The position numbers were made by a program, and so were the translations under genes. Positions 17,402 to 24,854 of a DNA stretch of 35,400 nt are shown here, in pieces. The DNA comes from Planctomycetota bacterium (lineage in GTDB: Bacteria > Planctomycetota > Phycisphaerae > Phycisphaerales > UBA1924): NCBI GenBank assembly GCA_024275365.1, contig JAJRZG010000255.1, positions 1 to 35,400 on the forward strand. The letters are read 5' to 3'. The notes below the pieces were generated by a model. That model did no database searches. It was given only the letters and a program-made list of their open reading frames with translations, and was not told the DNA's origin. Position 1 is the stretch's first letter, and each line of letters opens with the position of its first letter.

Positions 17402-19155
17402 CGGGTGGCTCCCTGTGCTCGCACCAATGCTGCGTACGCCCCGTGCAGCCTGTCACAAAACGCGGTCTGGTCCATCAAGTACGAGGCCTTCATGCGCGCG
17501 CGCAGCGAAGTACGGAGTGTTGCGAGCTTCTCCATATCACTTGCCAACGCCGCAGCGATCTCGATGTACCGTTCCGTATCCGACGCGATGCACTCCTCCA
17601 ACCCCACCGCAAAGAGCAGCGAGACCCCCACCCGCCCCGCGTGCAACTGCCCGGAAAGCGTGACGACGGGCACACCCATCCACAACGCCTCGCAGGTGGT
17701 CGTTGTCCCGGCATAGGGGAAGGTATCGAGTGCGATATCGACATGCGCGTAGGCTGCCATATGGTCGGCGGTGTCACCAGTCGGGGCGAGCGGCTCGATG
17801 CGATCGACCTCGACACCCCGGGCGGTGAGTTCTCCCACGATGCTCGCTCGCGTCGGCTCATCGGTGAACGCCGCGTTTTTCAGAACGAGCCTCGAACCAG
17901 GCACTCGCGCGAGCAGCCTTGCCCAGACATCGAGCACACCCGGTGTGGTTTTGGCGAGGTTGTTGAATGAGCCAAACGAGATGCGCCCCCGCTCGATCGC
18001 TGGCAGAGGCAAGACTTGCGGGGCGTGTTCGGGCTCGCTATAGCACCACGCGCAGGGGTCGAGCCTGATGAGTCTTTCGCTGCACCACACCTCGGCACCA
18101 TCGGGATCGGTTCGGCTGTCCACAACGCGAGCATCGATCGCGGGGTTGCCCGTCGTTGCTGGATAGCCCAGCATGCTCACCTGTACCGGTGCCATGCGGG
18201 CAGCAAGGGCGGTCTGGCGGTTGCCGACCGAATGGCCGGAGAGCTCGACGAGCAGGTCGATCCCGTCGCTTCTGGCCATGCTGACCAGTTCGGCATCGCT
18301 GAGGCTGGCAGCCTCTCTCCATGTCACGGTGCGGGCGCGCAGCCGTGCTGACCACGCATCTTGATGAGGTGTCGTGTCATAACAAAAGACTTCGACCCGG
18401 TCATCGCTTGCCAGTGCGGGCTCGAGAAACGCTGCGACGGGGTGGTCGCGGAAGTCGGCTGAGAGGTACCCGATGCGGAGTCGGGGGGCACTCGGATCGA
18501 TCGTCTTGAGCTCTGGCAGGTCGCCAGCAAATCGCTTCGCTGCAAGCGTGTGCAGGCGGCCGAGTGTGCGGTGGGTTTCGAGGAGTTGCTCGGGTGTCGA
18601 TGCGTCGTCATAGTTCATCGCAGCGGTGAGCAGCGTGTTGAGCGTGATGCTCGGGCCGAGCGTGTCGATCGCAGTGCGGAGTGCTTTGACCGCTTCGTGC
18701 GCGCGCCCGGTGACGATGAGGCACGACCCGAGGTTGGCAGCCGCCTCTGGGTTGTCGGGGGCAAGTCGGTGCGCCTCTCTGGCCTCGTGCTCTGCATCGC
18801 AGAGCCGACCCAGGCTGAGCAGCACCCCGGCGAGCCCGACGCGGGCTGGGGCGTAGGCATCGTCGGCATCCAGCGCGAGCCGATAGTGTTCGAGCGCTTC
18901 TTCCATTCGGCCTGCGCTTGTCAGCACGCCGGCATGGTTGCTCTCAAACTGCGGCCTGCCGGGGGCCATTTTCGAGGCCCGTTCGAGGTTGAAGAGCGCC
19001 TGGTCGAGCCGCCCGATACGGCTCTGGAGCACGCCTAGGAAGTGGTAGGCATCAGGCGGGGCACCGCGTTTCTGTGTCATGCGTTCGAGCACCGCGATGG
19101 CGGGCTTGAGCCGCCCCTGCTGGGACATGGCGAGGGCGTGCTGAATGGTCTGCAT
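17398..19155 (-). CDS. TPR + O-GlcNAc transferase-like glycosyltransferase (GT41/SPINDLY-type)
   Basis: N-terminal TPRs, then RIGYLSADFRDHPVAAFLEP, DLLVELSGHSVGNRQTALAARMAPVQVSMLGYPATTGNPAID, FGSFNNLAKTTPGVLDVWARLLARVPGSRLVLKN, DTFPYAGTTTTCEALWMGVPVVTLSG. Likely start MQTIQHAL (19155). Confidence 0.9.
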   Translation of the reverse strand: MQTIQHALAMSQQGRLKPAIAVLERMTQKRGAPPDAYHFLGVLQSRIGRLDQALFNLERASKMAPGRPQFESNHAGVLTSAGRMEEALEHYRLALDADDAYAPARVGLAGVLLSLGRLCDAEHEAREAHRLAPDNPEAAANLGSCLIVTGRAHEAVKALRTAIDTLGPSITLNTLLTAAMNYDDASTPEQLLETHRTLGRLHTLAAKRFAGDLPELKTIDPSAPRLRIGYLSADFRDHPVAAFLEPALASDDRVEVFCYDTTPHQDAWSARLRARTVTWREAASLSDAELVSMARSDGIDLLVELSGHSVGNRQTALAARMAPVQVSMLGYPATTGNPAIDARVVDSRTDPDGAEVWCSERLIRLDPCAWCYSEPEHAPQVLPLPAIERGRISFGSFNNLAKTTPGVLDVWARLLARVPGSRLVLKNAAFTDEPTRASIVGELTARGVEVDRIEPLAPTGDTADHMAAYAHVDIALDTFPYAGTTTTCEALWMGVPVVTLSGQLHAGRVGVSLLFAVGLEECIASDTERYIEIAAALASDMEKLATLRTSLRARMKASYLMDQTAFCDRLHGAYAALVRAQGATR

Positions 19156-19190
19156 GGGCGTTGGCACGGGGGAGGGTATGGAGTTGAATG

Positions 19191-19251
19191 GTGGCACGGC
19201 TCTCCGAGCCGTGAGGGAATCAAGACACACGGCTCGGAGAGCCGTGCCACC
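19191..19251. repeat. Family A inverted dyad
   Basis: GTGGCACGGCTCTCCGAGCCGTG (19191-19213) and CACGGCTCGGAGAGCCGTGCCACC (19228-19251), followed by a partial third copy. Confidence 0.9.
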
Positions 19252-19274
19252 AGAAAGCCGTGCCACCGAAACAT

Positions 19275-20267
19275 CTACGCCCCTTTACGGATTGACTCGG
19301 CGCACCCTGGGATCAGGTCGGCAAGCTCGCTTGCAAGCAGGCCAGCCGAGGCTTTGTGCTGCTCGGCCCAGCGTTCGCCAGCGAGGGCATGGACCAACAC
19401 ACCGGCGCGGGCGGTCTCGAAGAGATCAGAGGTATGTACCGGCTGGAAGCCGGTCCCACGGGCTGAAACCGCCTGGACGCCGGTCCCGCATCCTGCAACA
19501 CCCTGCCCGATCAGCCCTGCAATCACGCCGGTGAGCACATCGCCTGTGCCGGCGGTGCCCAGGCAGGCGTGCCCCCTCGGGCAGACCCACAAGCGGTGGC
19601 CATCGGTGACGACTGTGCCCGCGCCCTTGAGCACCACGATGCACCCGAGCTTCTGGGCCATCGCTTGGGCAGCAGCCGGGCGTTGGGCGGGGTCGGTCGG
19701 GTCGAGCGTGATCTTGAGCGGCCCAGCCAGCCTTCGGAACTCGCCGGGGTGGGGTGTCAGGACAGCAGAGGCCCGGAAGTCGCGGGCAAGCTCAGGAATG
19801 CCGGCAAGGGCGTTGATCGCGTCGGCATCGACAACAACCGGGAGGGTGTCCTGCATCACCGCGCGGAGCGTGACCGCTTCGACTCCCTGGCTACCCTCGG
19901 TGTCACTCCCCAGCCCAGGCCCAACGGCGAGGGCATCGCACGAAGCAAAGACCGAATCAAGCAGGGCGGCTGCCTCGTGGGCGATGATGGTGCCCGTCGA
20001 GTCTGTCGGCAGCACGACTCCCGTTGCTGAGGGCGTGATGGCGAGCGCCCCGGCAAGCACGGGCTCGGGGCAGACAAGCCGGGCGAGCCCAGCGCCAGCC
20101 CGGAGCGCACCGAGGGCTGCGAGGGCGGGCGCACCGATCATCATCGCGCCACCCGAGACACACCCCCCGATCACCGCGATGGTGCCAAACGATCCCTTGT
20201 GCCCGAGGGGGTCACGGGCAGGCAGGCAGGGCTCTGGGAGGTCTGGTTCGGGGGGGTCTCTTGTCAC
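19275..20267 (-). CDS. nnrD: ADP/ATP-dependent NAD(P)H-hydrate dehydratase (YjeF C-terminal type) with in-frame repeat insertion
   Basis: KGSFGTIAVIGGCVSGGAMMIGAPALAALGALRAGAGLARL, LTPHPGEFRRL, VVLKGAGTVV, CLGTAGTGDVLTGVIAGLIGQG. Family C insertion at 19438-19484. Confidence 0.9.
   Translation of the reverse strand: MTRDPPEPDLPEPCLPARDPLGHKGSFGTIAVIGGCVSGGAMMIGAPALAALGALRAGAGLARLVCPEPVLAGALAITPSATGVVLPTDSTGTIIAHEAAALLDSVFASCDALAVGPGLGSDTEGSQGVEAVTLRAVMQDTLPVVVDADAINALAGIPELARDFRASAVLTPHPGEFRRLAGPLKITLDPTDPAQRPAAAQAMAQKLGCIVVLKGAGTVVTDGHRLWVCPRGHACLGTAGTGDVLTGVIAGLIGQGVAGCGTGVQAVSARGTGFQPVHTSDLFETARAGVLVHALAGERWAEQHKASAGLLASELADLIPGCAESIRKGA
19438..19484. repeat. Family C repeat, two direct hairpin units inside nnrD
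   Basis: ACCGGCTGGAAGCCGGTCCCACGGG and ACCGCCTGGACGCCGGTCCCG. Translated on the minus strand as TGVQAV...TGFQPV. Confidence 0.85.
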
Positions 20268-21739
20268 TTGACCTCCTCGATGTCGATCTCGAGTGTACCA
20301 AGGAGCGGTGCGATGCCCGCAAGCGAGCTGACTGCCTTGCCCTCTTTGAGGCTGCTGACACCAAAGGCGATGTGGGTCGCGTCAAACGGGATGCGATCGC
20401 TCAGAGTTGCGTCGAGGTCGATCCACGCTGGGCCTGCGTCGGTCTCAAGGAGTGCCTGCGTCCACATGTGGTAGCCAAAGACATTGCGCTGCCCGGCAAA
20501 GCGATCGACATAGACCACCCCCACCGCGACGCGCGAGGGGATGCCCGCCGCCCGCAACATGGCTGCCAGCAGCACACCGTGCTCGGAGCAGTCGCCCTTG
20601 CTCGATCGGGCGGTCTCCGAGGCGGTTGCAAAGGCGGTGCCGAGGTTTTTGTCGGAAATATAAGTGAATACGAACCGACGCAATGCCTCCGCCTGGACAC
20701 GAGGCGCATCACCCGCGCTTGCAAGAGCCTGAGCAGTCAGCTCCTGGATCAGCTCATCATCTGCATCGGCATAGGTCGTCGAGGCGAGGAAGAGCTGACG
20801 GTCGGTGTCGCCCGCGGGCACGGGGTTGTTCATGTCCACCGTCACCCGCACCTCGCCGCCAGCGAGCAGCTCGACCTGCTGATACGCCGAGGTCGGCAGC
20901 TCGGGCATCGTCCCCTCGCTCAGACGGACCCTGTAGACCCCCCGCTGTTGCAGGCGGGCAGCACGAATCACCTTGTCCGGCTTGATAAAGGTCGAGACCA
21001 GTATCTCGGCGGGGTCGGCCTCTTCGAGGGCTCGCTCCCGGGTCGAGGCAATCATGGTCATCTCAAGCCCGCCGAGGTTTGTTTCGTTTCGCAGCATCGC
21101 TCCATCAATGGTCAGCCACTCCTTTGCCTCCAAGGTGACCGCGCCGACCTTGGTCGTGCTGGTGACACTGAAGCAGTCTGTCTCTCTCCCGAGCACCTCG
21201 ATCTCTGTCGGGGTGATCTGCGTTCTGACTATCTTGACGATCGCCAAGCCGTTGCTGGGGTCGAGCGTGTGGCTGGTGATCTCGGTCGCACCGGATGCCA
21301 GCCGCTTGGCAAGAAACCGCGACGCCGCAGCCGGGGGGAGCCAGTCACTCTTGGGCAACGGCATGGAGGACTCCCGGGTCTTGCCGTCCTGGGTGCTGGT
21401 GATGTGTACTTCGCCATCTTGGAAGACATAGCGTGTTTCGATGGGAACCTGGCCGAGCGACTGGCTGACAGTCATCTCGATGGGTTCGCCCTTGAGCGAT
21501 TCAACGAACGAGCTGGTTGTCCGGATGGTGATTGCCTGGTCGGAGCGGCCAACCGACATCGACATCTCGGAATATGTGGTGATGGTGTCTTCATCAGTGG
21601 TGACGGTCTCGTGCGACCACCCCGACCGCGAATCGGATATCCATATCTCGTACCAGCGGTCGGTGTCCTGGGCGCTTGCGCGCGACACGAGCACGGGGAG
21701 GAGCAGGAGGACACACGCGAGACAGGGGTGGATCTTCAT
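20264..21739 (-). CDS. Transglutaminase-like domain secreted protein
   Basis: Signal peptide MKIHPCLACVLLLLPVLVSRASAQ; catalytic region SSKGDCSEHGVLLAAMLRAAGIPSRVAVGVVYVD...HMWTQALLETDAGPAWIDLDAT. Overlaps nnrD by 4 nt. Confidence 0.85.
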   Translation of the reverse strand: MKIHPCLACVLLLLPVLVSRASAQDTDRWYEIWISDSRSGWSHETVTTDEDTITTYSEMSMSVGRSDQAITIRTTSSFVESLKGEPIEMTVSQSLGQVPIETRYVFQDGEVHITSTQDGKTRESSMPLPKSDWLPPAAASRFLAKRLASGATEITSHTLDPSNGLAIVKIVRTQITPTEIEVLGRETDCFSVTSTTKVGAVTLEAKEWLTIDGAMLRNETNLGGLEMTMIASTRERALEEADPAEILVSTFIKPDKVIRAARLQQRGVYRVRLSEGTMPELPTSAYQQVELLAGGEVRVTVDMNNPVPAGDTDRQLFLASTTYADADDELIQELTAQALASAGDAPRVQAEALRRFVFTYISDKNLGTAFATASETARSSKGDCSEHGVLLAAMLRAAGIPSRVAVGVVYVDRFAGQRNVFGYHMWTQALLETDAGPAWIDLDATLSDRIPFDATHIAFGVSSLKEGKAVSSLAGIAPLLGTLEIDIEEVK

Positions 21740-21830
21740 GGGGAGAGTCTATCGCGTTATGAGAGGTGCGCCTTGGTGGGTATGGCGTCCCTCTTTTGTT
21801 TTTTTAGAAACAGGCATTGCTCAAAGACAC

Positions 21831-22121
21831 TTTTTTACCGCAGAGGACGCAGAGTTGCGCTGAGGAAAGGCATGAAGATATTTTTAACCACAGATGAACA
21901 CAGATGAACACAGATAAAGGCAAGAAGATGAGTGGTGGCACGGCTCTCCGAGCCGTGCGAGTTGGATAATGCCCGAAACTCACGGCTCGGAGAGCCGTGC
22001 CACCATGTCCTTCATCTTTCTTCATCTGCCTTTATCTGTGTCAATCTGTGTTCATCTGTGGCAATACTGCCTTTTTCCTCTGCCTTCACTCAGCGAAACT
22101 CTGCGTCCTCAGCGGTAAAAA
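21831..22121. repeat. ~290-bp nested palindrome with three concentric inverted shells
   Basis: Outer TTTTTTACCGCAGAGGACGCAGAGTT.../...AACTCTGCGTCCTCAGCGGTAAAAA; middle ACCACAGATGAACACAGATGAACACAGATAAAGGCA.../...TGCCTTTATCTGTGTCAATCTGTGTTCATCTGTGG; inner family A dyad 21934-22004. Confidence 0.9.
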
Positions 22122-22137
22122 TAGAGATGTATCGCCC

Positions 22138-23439
22138 TTACTGCTCGAGTGCATCGAGCCAGTCGAGCAGCGCGGGGGCTTTGGCGGGCAAATACGCCAA
22201 GAAGAGCACCTCGTGCCCGACCGGGGCTGCCCATCGTTCGGGCTCGCCGAGGCGTTGCCAGAGCAGGTCGCCAGTTGCTGCGGGCACCGCCTTGTCTGTG
22301 CTGCCGTGGAGCATGAGGATGGGGATATCAGCCATGCGCGGGGCGGTGTGGTAGCTGTCGAAGGGGGCAGCGTCGAGGTAGAGCTTGGTGAAGCGGTCGG
22401 CTGCATCAGAGAGAGCCGGATCGCGCACGGCTCGGAGAGCCGTGCCACCGTCGGCATCGTCAGCCCATTCGATGCGCACCGCGTTGATCCAGTCGGCGTA
22501 GTTGCTCTCCATCGCGATGGCAGCAAAGTCACACCCCGCCCCGATAAAGACGGCCGCCTTGTATGGACCGGGCTCCCGGGCGACAACGGTGGGCAGGAGC
22601 ATCCCGCCGCCACTCATGCCCAGAGCAACGCGGGTGTCGATCGGGATTTCGGGGCGGGTGTCTGCGATAAAGGCACAAACCGCTTCGGTCGCAAGGGCGT
22701 TCTCGACCGCGCGGTCGCCGAGCTCGTCTGCGATCTCGCGGGCGATGGCTTCGAGGTTGCCCTCGGGGTCGAGCGTGTACGACACTCGTTCTGTAAAGCG
22801 GGAGGAGTGGGTGAGCATGCGGAGCACATGCCAGCCGCGATCGCGGAGCATCCCGACGAGGCTGTCGATCATGGCTTCGGGTGTGCCGAACATCCCGGGG
22901 AGGAAAACAACCACGCCCTTTGATGGTGTCGCGTCTCCTGTACGGGGCGCATAGAGGGCAAACCAGGTGCGTTGGAGTTGCACCGTGTCACCTTCGCGTC
23001 GGTCGGCAGAGAGGTATTCGTAGGCTGCCATGGGCTTTCCTGCCAGGCGAGCGGTGCGCGAGAGCTTGCCCTCGGGCATGCGCACGACGACGGATCCCTC
23101 GCCCTCGAAGCGGACCGTGCTGTTCTTGAGCATGTCGGTTATCCGCGTCGCGTCGGCGACATCGGCCTCCTCCCAGCCCATGCCGAACTCGCTGACCCAG
23201 CGCAACGCCCATGGCCCGACCTTGAGCTCTCGCACCAAAACTGCTTCCCGGGTCGGCCAGGGGAGGGGCTCGGTGGCTGCCGCGGCTGGGGGTTCGGGCT
23301 GATCGGGCTGATCGGGCTGAGTGGCGCACGCAGCCTGAGAGAGTGTCGCTATCGCGGCGAGCAGGAGACACGCGATCCCCCTCCTCCTTGAGGAGGGGGT
23401 GGTCGCGCCAGTGACCGGGGGAGGTGCGGAACTGCACAA
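22138..23439 (-). CDS. Alpha/beta hydrolase lipoprotein (start uncertain; ORF is open to 23733)
   Basis: Lipobox-like ACLLLAAIATLSQAAC, GVVVFLPGMFGTPEAMIDSLV, VALGMSGGGMLLPTVVA, ILMLHGSTDKAVPAATGDLLWQRLG. Contains family A repeat in frame (GGTALRAV). Confidence 0.7.
   Translation of the reverse strand: MCSSAPPPVTGATTPSSRRRGIACLLLAAIATLSQAACATQPDQPDQPEPPAAAATEPLPWPTREAVLVRELKVGPWALRWVSEFGMGWEEADVADATRITDMLKNSTVRFEGEGSVVVRMPEGKLSRTARLAGKPMAAYEYLSADRREGDTVQLQRTWFALYAPRTGDATPSKGVVVFLPGMFGTPEAMIDSLVGMLRDRGWHVLRMLTHSSRFTERVSYTLDPEGNLEAIAREIADELGDRAVENALATEAVCAFIADTRPEIPIDTRVALGMSGGGMLLPTVVAREPGPYKAAVFIGAGCDFAAIAMESNYADWINAVRIEWADDADGGTALRAVRDPALSDAADRFTKLYLDAAPFDSYHTAPRMADIPILMLHGSTDKAVPAATGDLLWQRLGEPERWAAPVGHEVLFLAYLPAKAPALLDWLDALEQ
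22426..22449. repeat. Single family A hairpin inside the hydrolase CDS
   Basis: CACGGCTCGGAGAGCCGTGCCACC, encoding GGTALRAV on the minus strand. Confidence 0.9.
23377..23430. repeat. Family E GC-rich repeat
   Basis: CCCCCTCCTCCTTGAGGAGGGGGTGGTCGCGCCAGTGACCGGGGGAGGTGCG. Same layout as 26261-26314 and 34950-35000. Confidence 0.8.
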
Positions 23440-23529
23440 ACACCCAAACCCAATGACTTTCGCAGACAATGCACGGATTGCAGCAGAATACGGTGTGGAG
23501 CGAGGCACGCGGGTCGATGTAGAGTGCCG

Positions 23530-23644
23530 CACCTCCCCCGGCCATCGCTTCGCTCGGCCACCCCCTCCGCAGGGCGGAGGGGGCTCGACGCACCTCCCCC
23601 GGCCATCGCTTCGCTCGGCCACCCCCTCCGCAGGGCGGAGGGGG
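23530..23644. repeat. Family E: two identical 54-bp direct copies, 61-bp period
   Basis: CACCTCCCCCGGCCATCGCTTCGCTCGGCCACCCCCTCCGCAGGGCGGAGGGGG at 23530-23583 and 23591-23644. Confidence 0.95.
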
Positions 23645-23690
23645 ATCGGGCGGGCGAGATGCCCGCCCCACTGGAGGGGAATGCAGCAGG

Positions 23691-24719
23691 TCATGATGCG
23701 TACCCGTTGGGGTGTTCGCTGAACCAGTGCCATGCGGTTGCGACAGCCTCGTCGAGGTTGGTGTATTTCGCTGACCAGCCAAGCTCAGCCTTGATCTTGG
23801 CGGGGTTGGCAAAGAGCTCGGGTGGGTCCCCCGGCCTGCGGTCGCCCTTGCGGACCTCGAAATCTTTCCCAGACACGCGGCGGACGCTCTCGATTACCTC
23901 GCGCACGGAGTATCCATTCCCGATGCCGAGGTTGTAGGCTCTTGATTGGCCGGGCTTGAGGTAACGCATGACCGCGACATGCGCATCAATCAGGTCATCG
24001 ACATGGACATAGTCGCGGATGCAGGTGCCATCGGGTGTGGGGTAGTCCTCACCAAAGATCGTGATGGCGTCTCGCTGGCCCAGGGCAGCCTGAATGATGA
24101 CGGGGATGAGGTGGGTCTCGGGGTCGTGGTCTTCGCCGATGAGCCCGTCAGGGTCAGACCCCGCGACATTGAAATATCGCAGGGCGGCAAAGCCGAAGTC
24201 CCTGCCCTCTTTGGCAGCAGCAGCGCAGGCATCACGGAGCATGTGCTCGACATGGAGTTTGCTCATGCCATAGGGGTTGATGGGGGCTTGGGGGCAGGAC
24301 TCGGGGATGGGGATGAACTCGGGGGTCGGCTCGCCATAGGTCGCGCAGGTTGAAGAGAAGATGAACCGGCTGACCCCGGCTTCGAGTGCTTCCTCGATGA
24401 GGGTGAGTGCTGAGGCCGTGTTGTTGCGGTAGTACCGTAACGGCTGCTCGACGCTTTCCCCGACCTGGGCGAGGGCTGCAAAGTGCATGATCGAGTCGAT
24501 CTTGTGGTCTCGCAGGGTTGCCCGGACCTGCTCGCGGTCGCCGATGTCTGCCTTGACAAACGAGAGGCGGCCGTCGGCGATGGTCTTGAGGGCTTCGATT
24601 GCCTCGAGATGCCCGACGGAGAGGTTGTCGAGTGCGACGACGGTTTCTCCCTCTGCCAGGAGGCGTCTGACCGCGTGAGATCCGATGTAGCCTGCGCCGC
24701 CTGTCACGAGGAAAGTCAT
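23691..24719 (-). CDS. galE: UDP-glucose 4-epimerase
   Basis: MTFLVTGGAGYIGSHAVRRLLAEGETVVALDNLSVGH, SSTCATYGEP, NPYGMSKLHVEHML, ALRYFNVAGSDPDGLIGEDH, DGTCIRDYVHVDDLIDAH. Confidence 0.96.
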   Translation of the reverse strand: MTFLVTGGAGYIGSHAVRRLLAEGETVVALDNLSVGHLEAIEALKTIADGRLSFVKADIGDREQVRATLRDHKIDSIMHFAALAQVGESVEQPLRYYRNNTASALTLIEEALEAGVSRFIFSSTCATYGEPTPEFIPIPESCPQAPINPYGMSKLHVEHMLRDACAAAAKEGRDFGFAALRYFNVAGSDPDGLIGEDHDPETHLIPVIIQAALGQRDAITIFGEDYPTPDGTCIRDYVHVDDLIDAHVAVMRYLKPGQSRAYNLGIGNGYSVREVIESVRRVSGKDFEVRKGDRRPGDPPELFANPAKIKAELGWSAKYTNLDEAVATAWHWFSEHPNGYAS

Positions 24720-24761
24720 TGGTGCTCCTTTGTGTCCCCGCATCATAGAGGTTTCTGCGGA

Positions 24762-24848
24762 GCGAGCCGGGCTCTGTGCGCCCGGTTTCTGTGTCTCTCC
24801 GAAGTCTCCGGGAATATGGGGAAACCGGACCCACAGGGTCCGGCTCGC
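24762..24848. repeat. Family D inverted dyad
   Basis: GCGAGCCGGGCTCTGTGCGCCCGGTTTC and GAAACCGGACCCACAGGGTCCGGCTCGC (28-nt arms, 24/28 complementary). Confidence 0.85.
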
Positions 24849-24854
24849 GTTGGG

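Noticed and set aside
20261-21907. 548-aa plus-strand ORF
   Set aside because: Antisense to the transglutaminase-like gene; runs into the repeat region; no family signature.
23530-23644. Two identical 54-bp direct repeats as a CRISPR
   Set aside because: Only 7 bp between copies, only two copies, no cas genes; matches dispersed family E.
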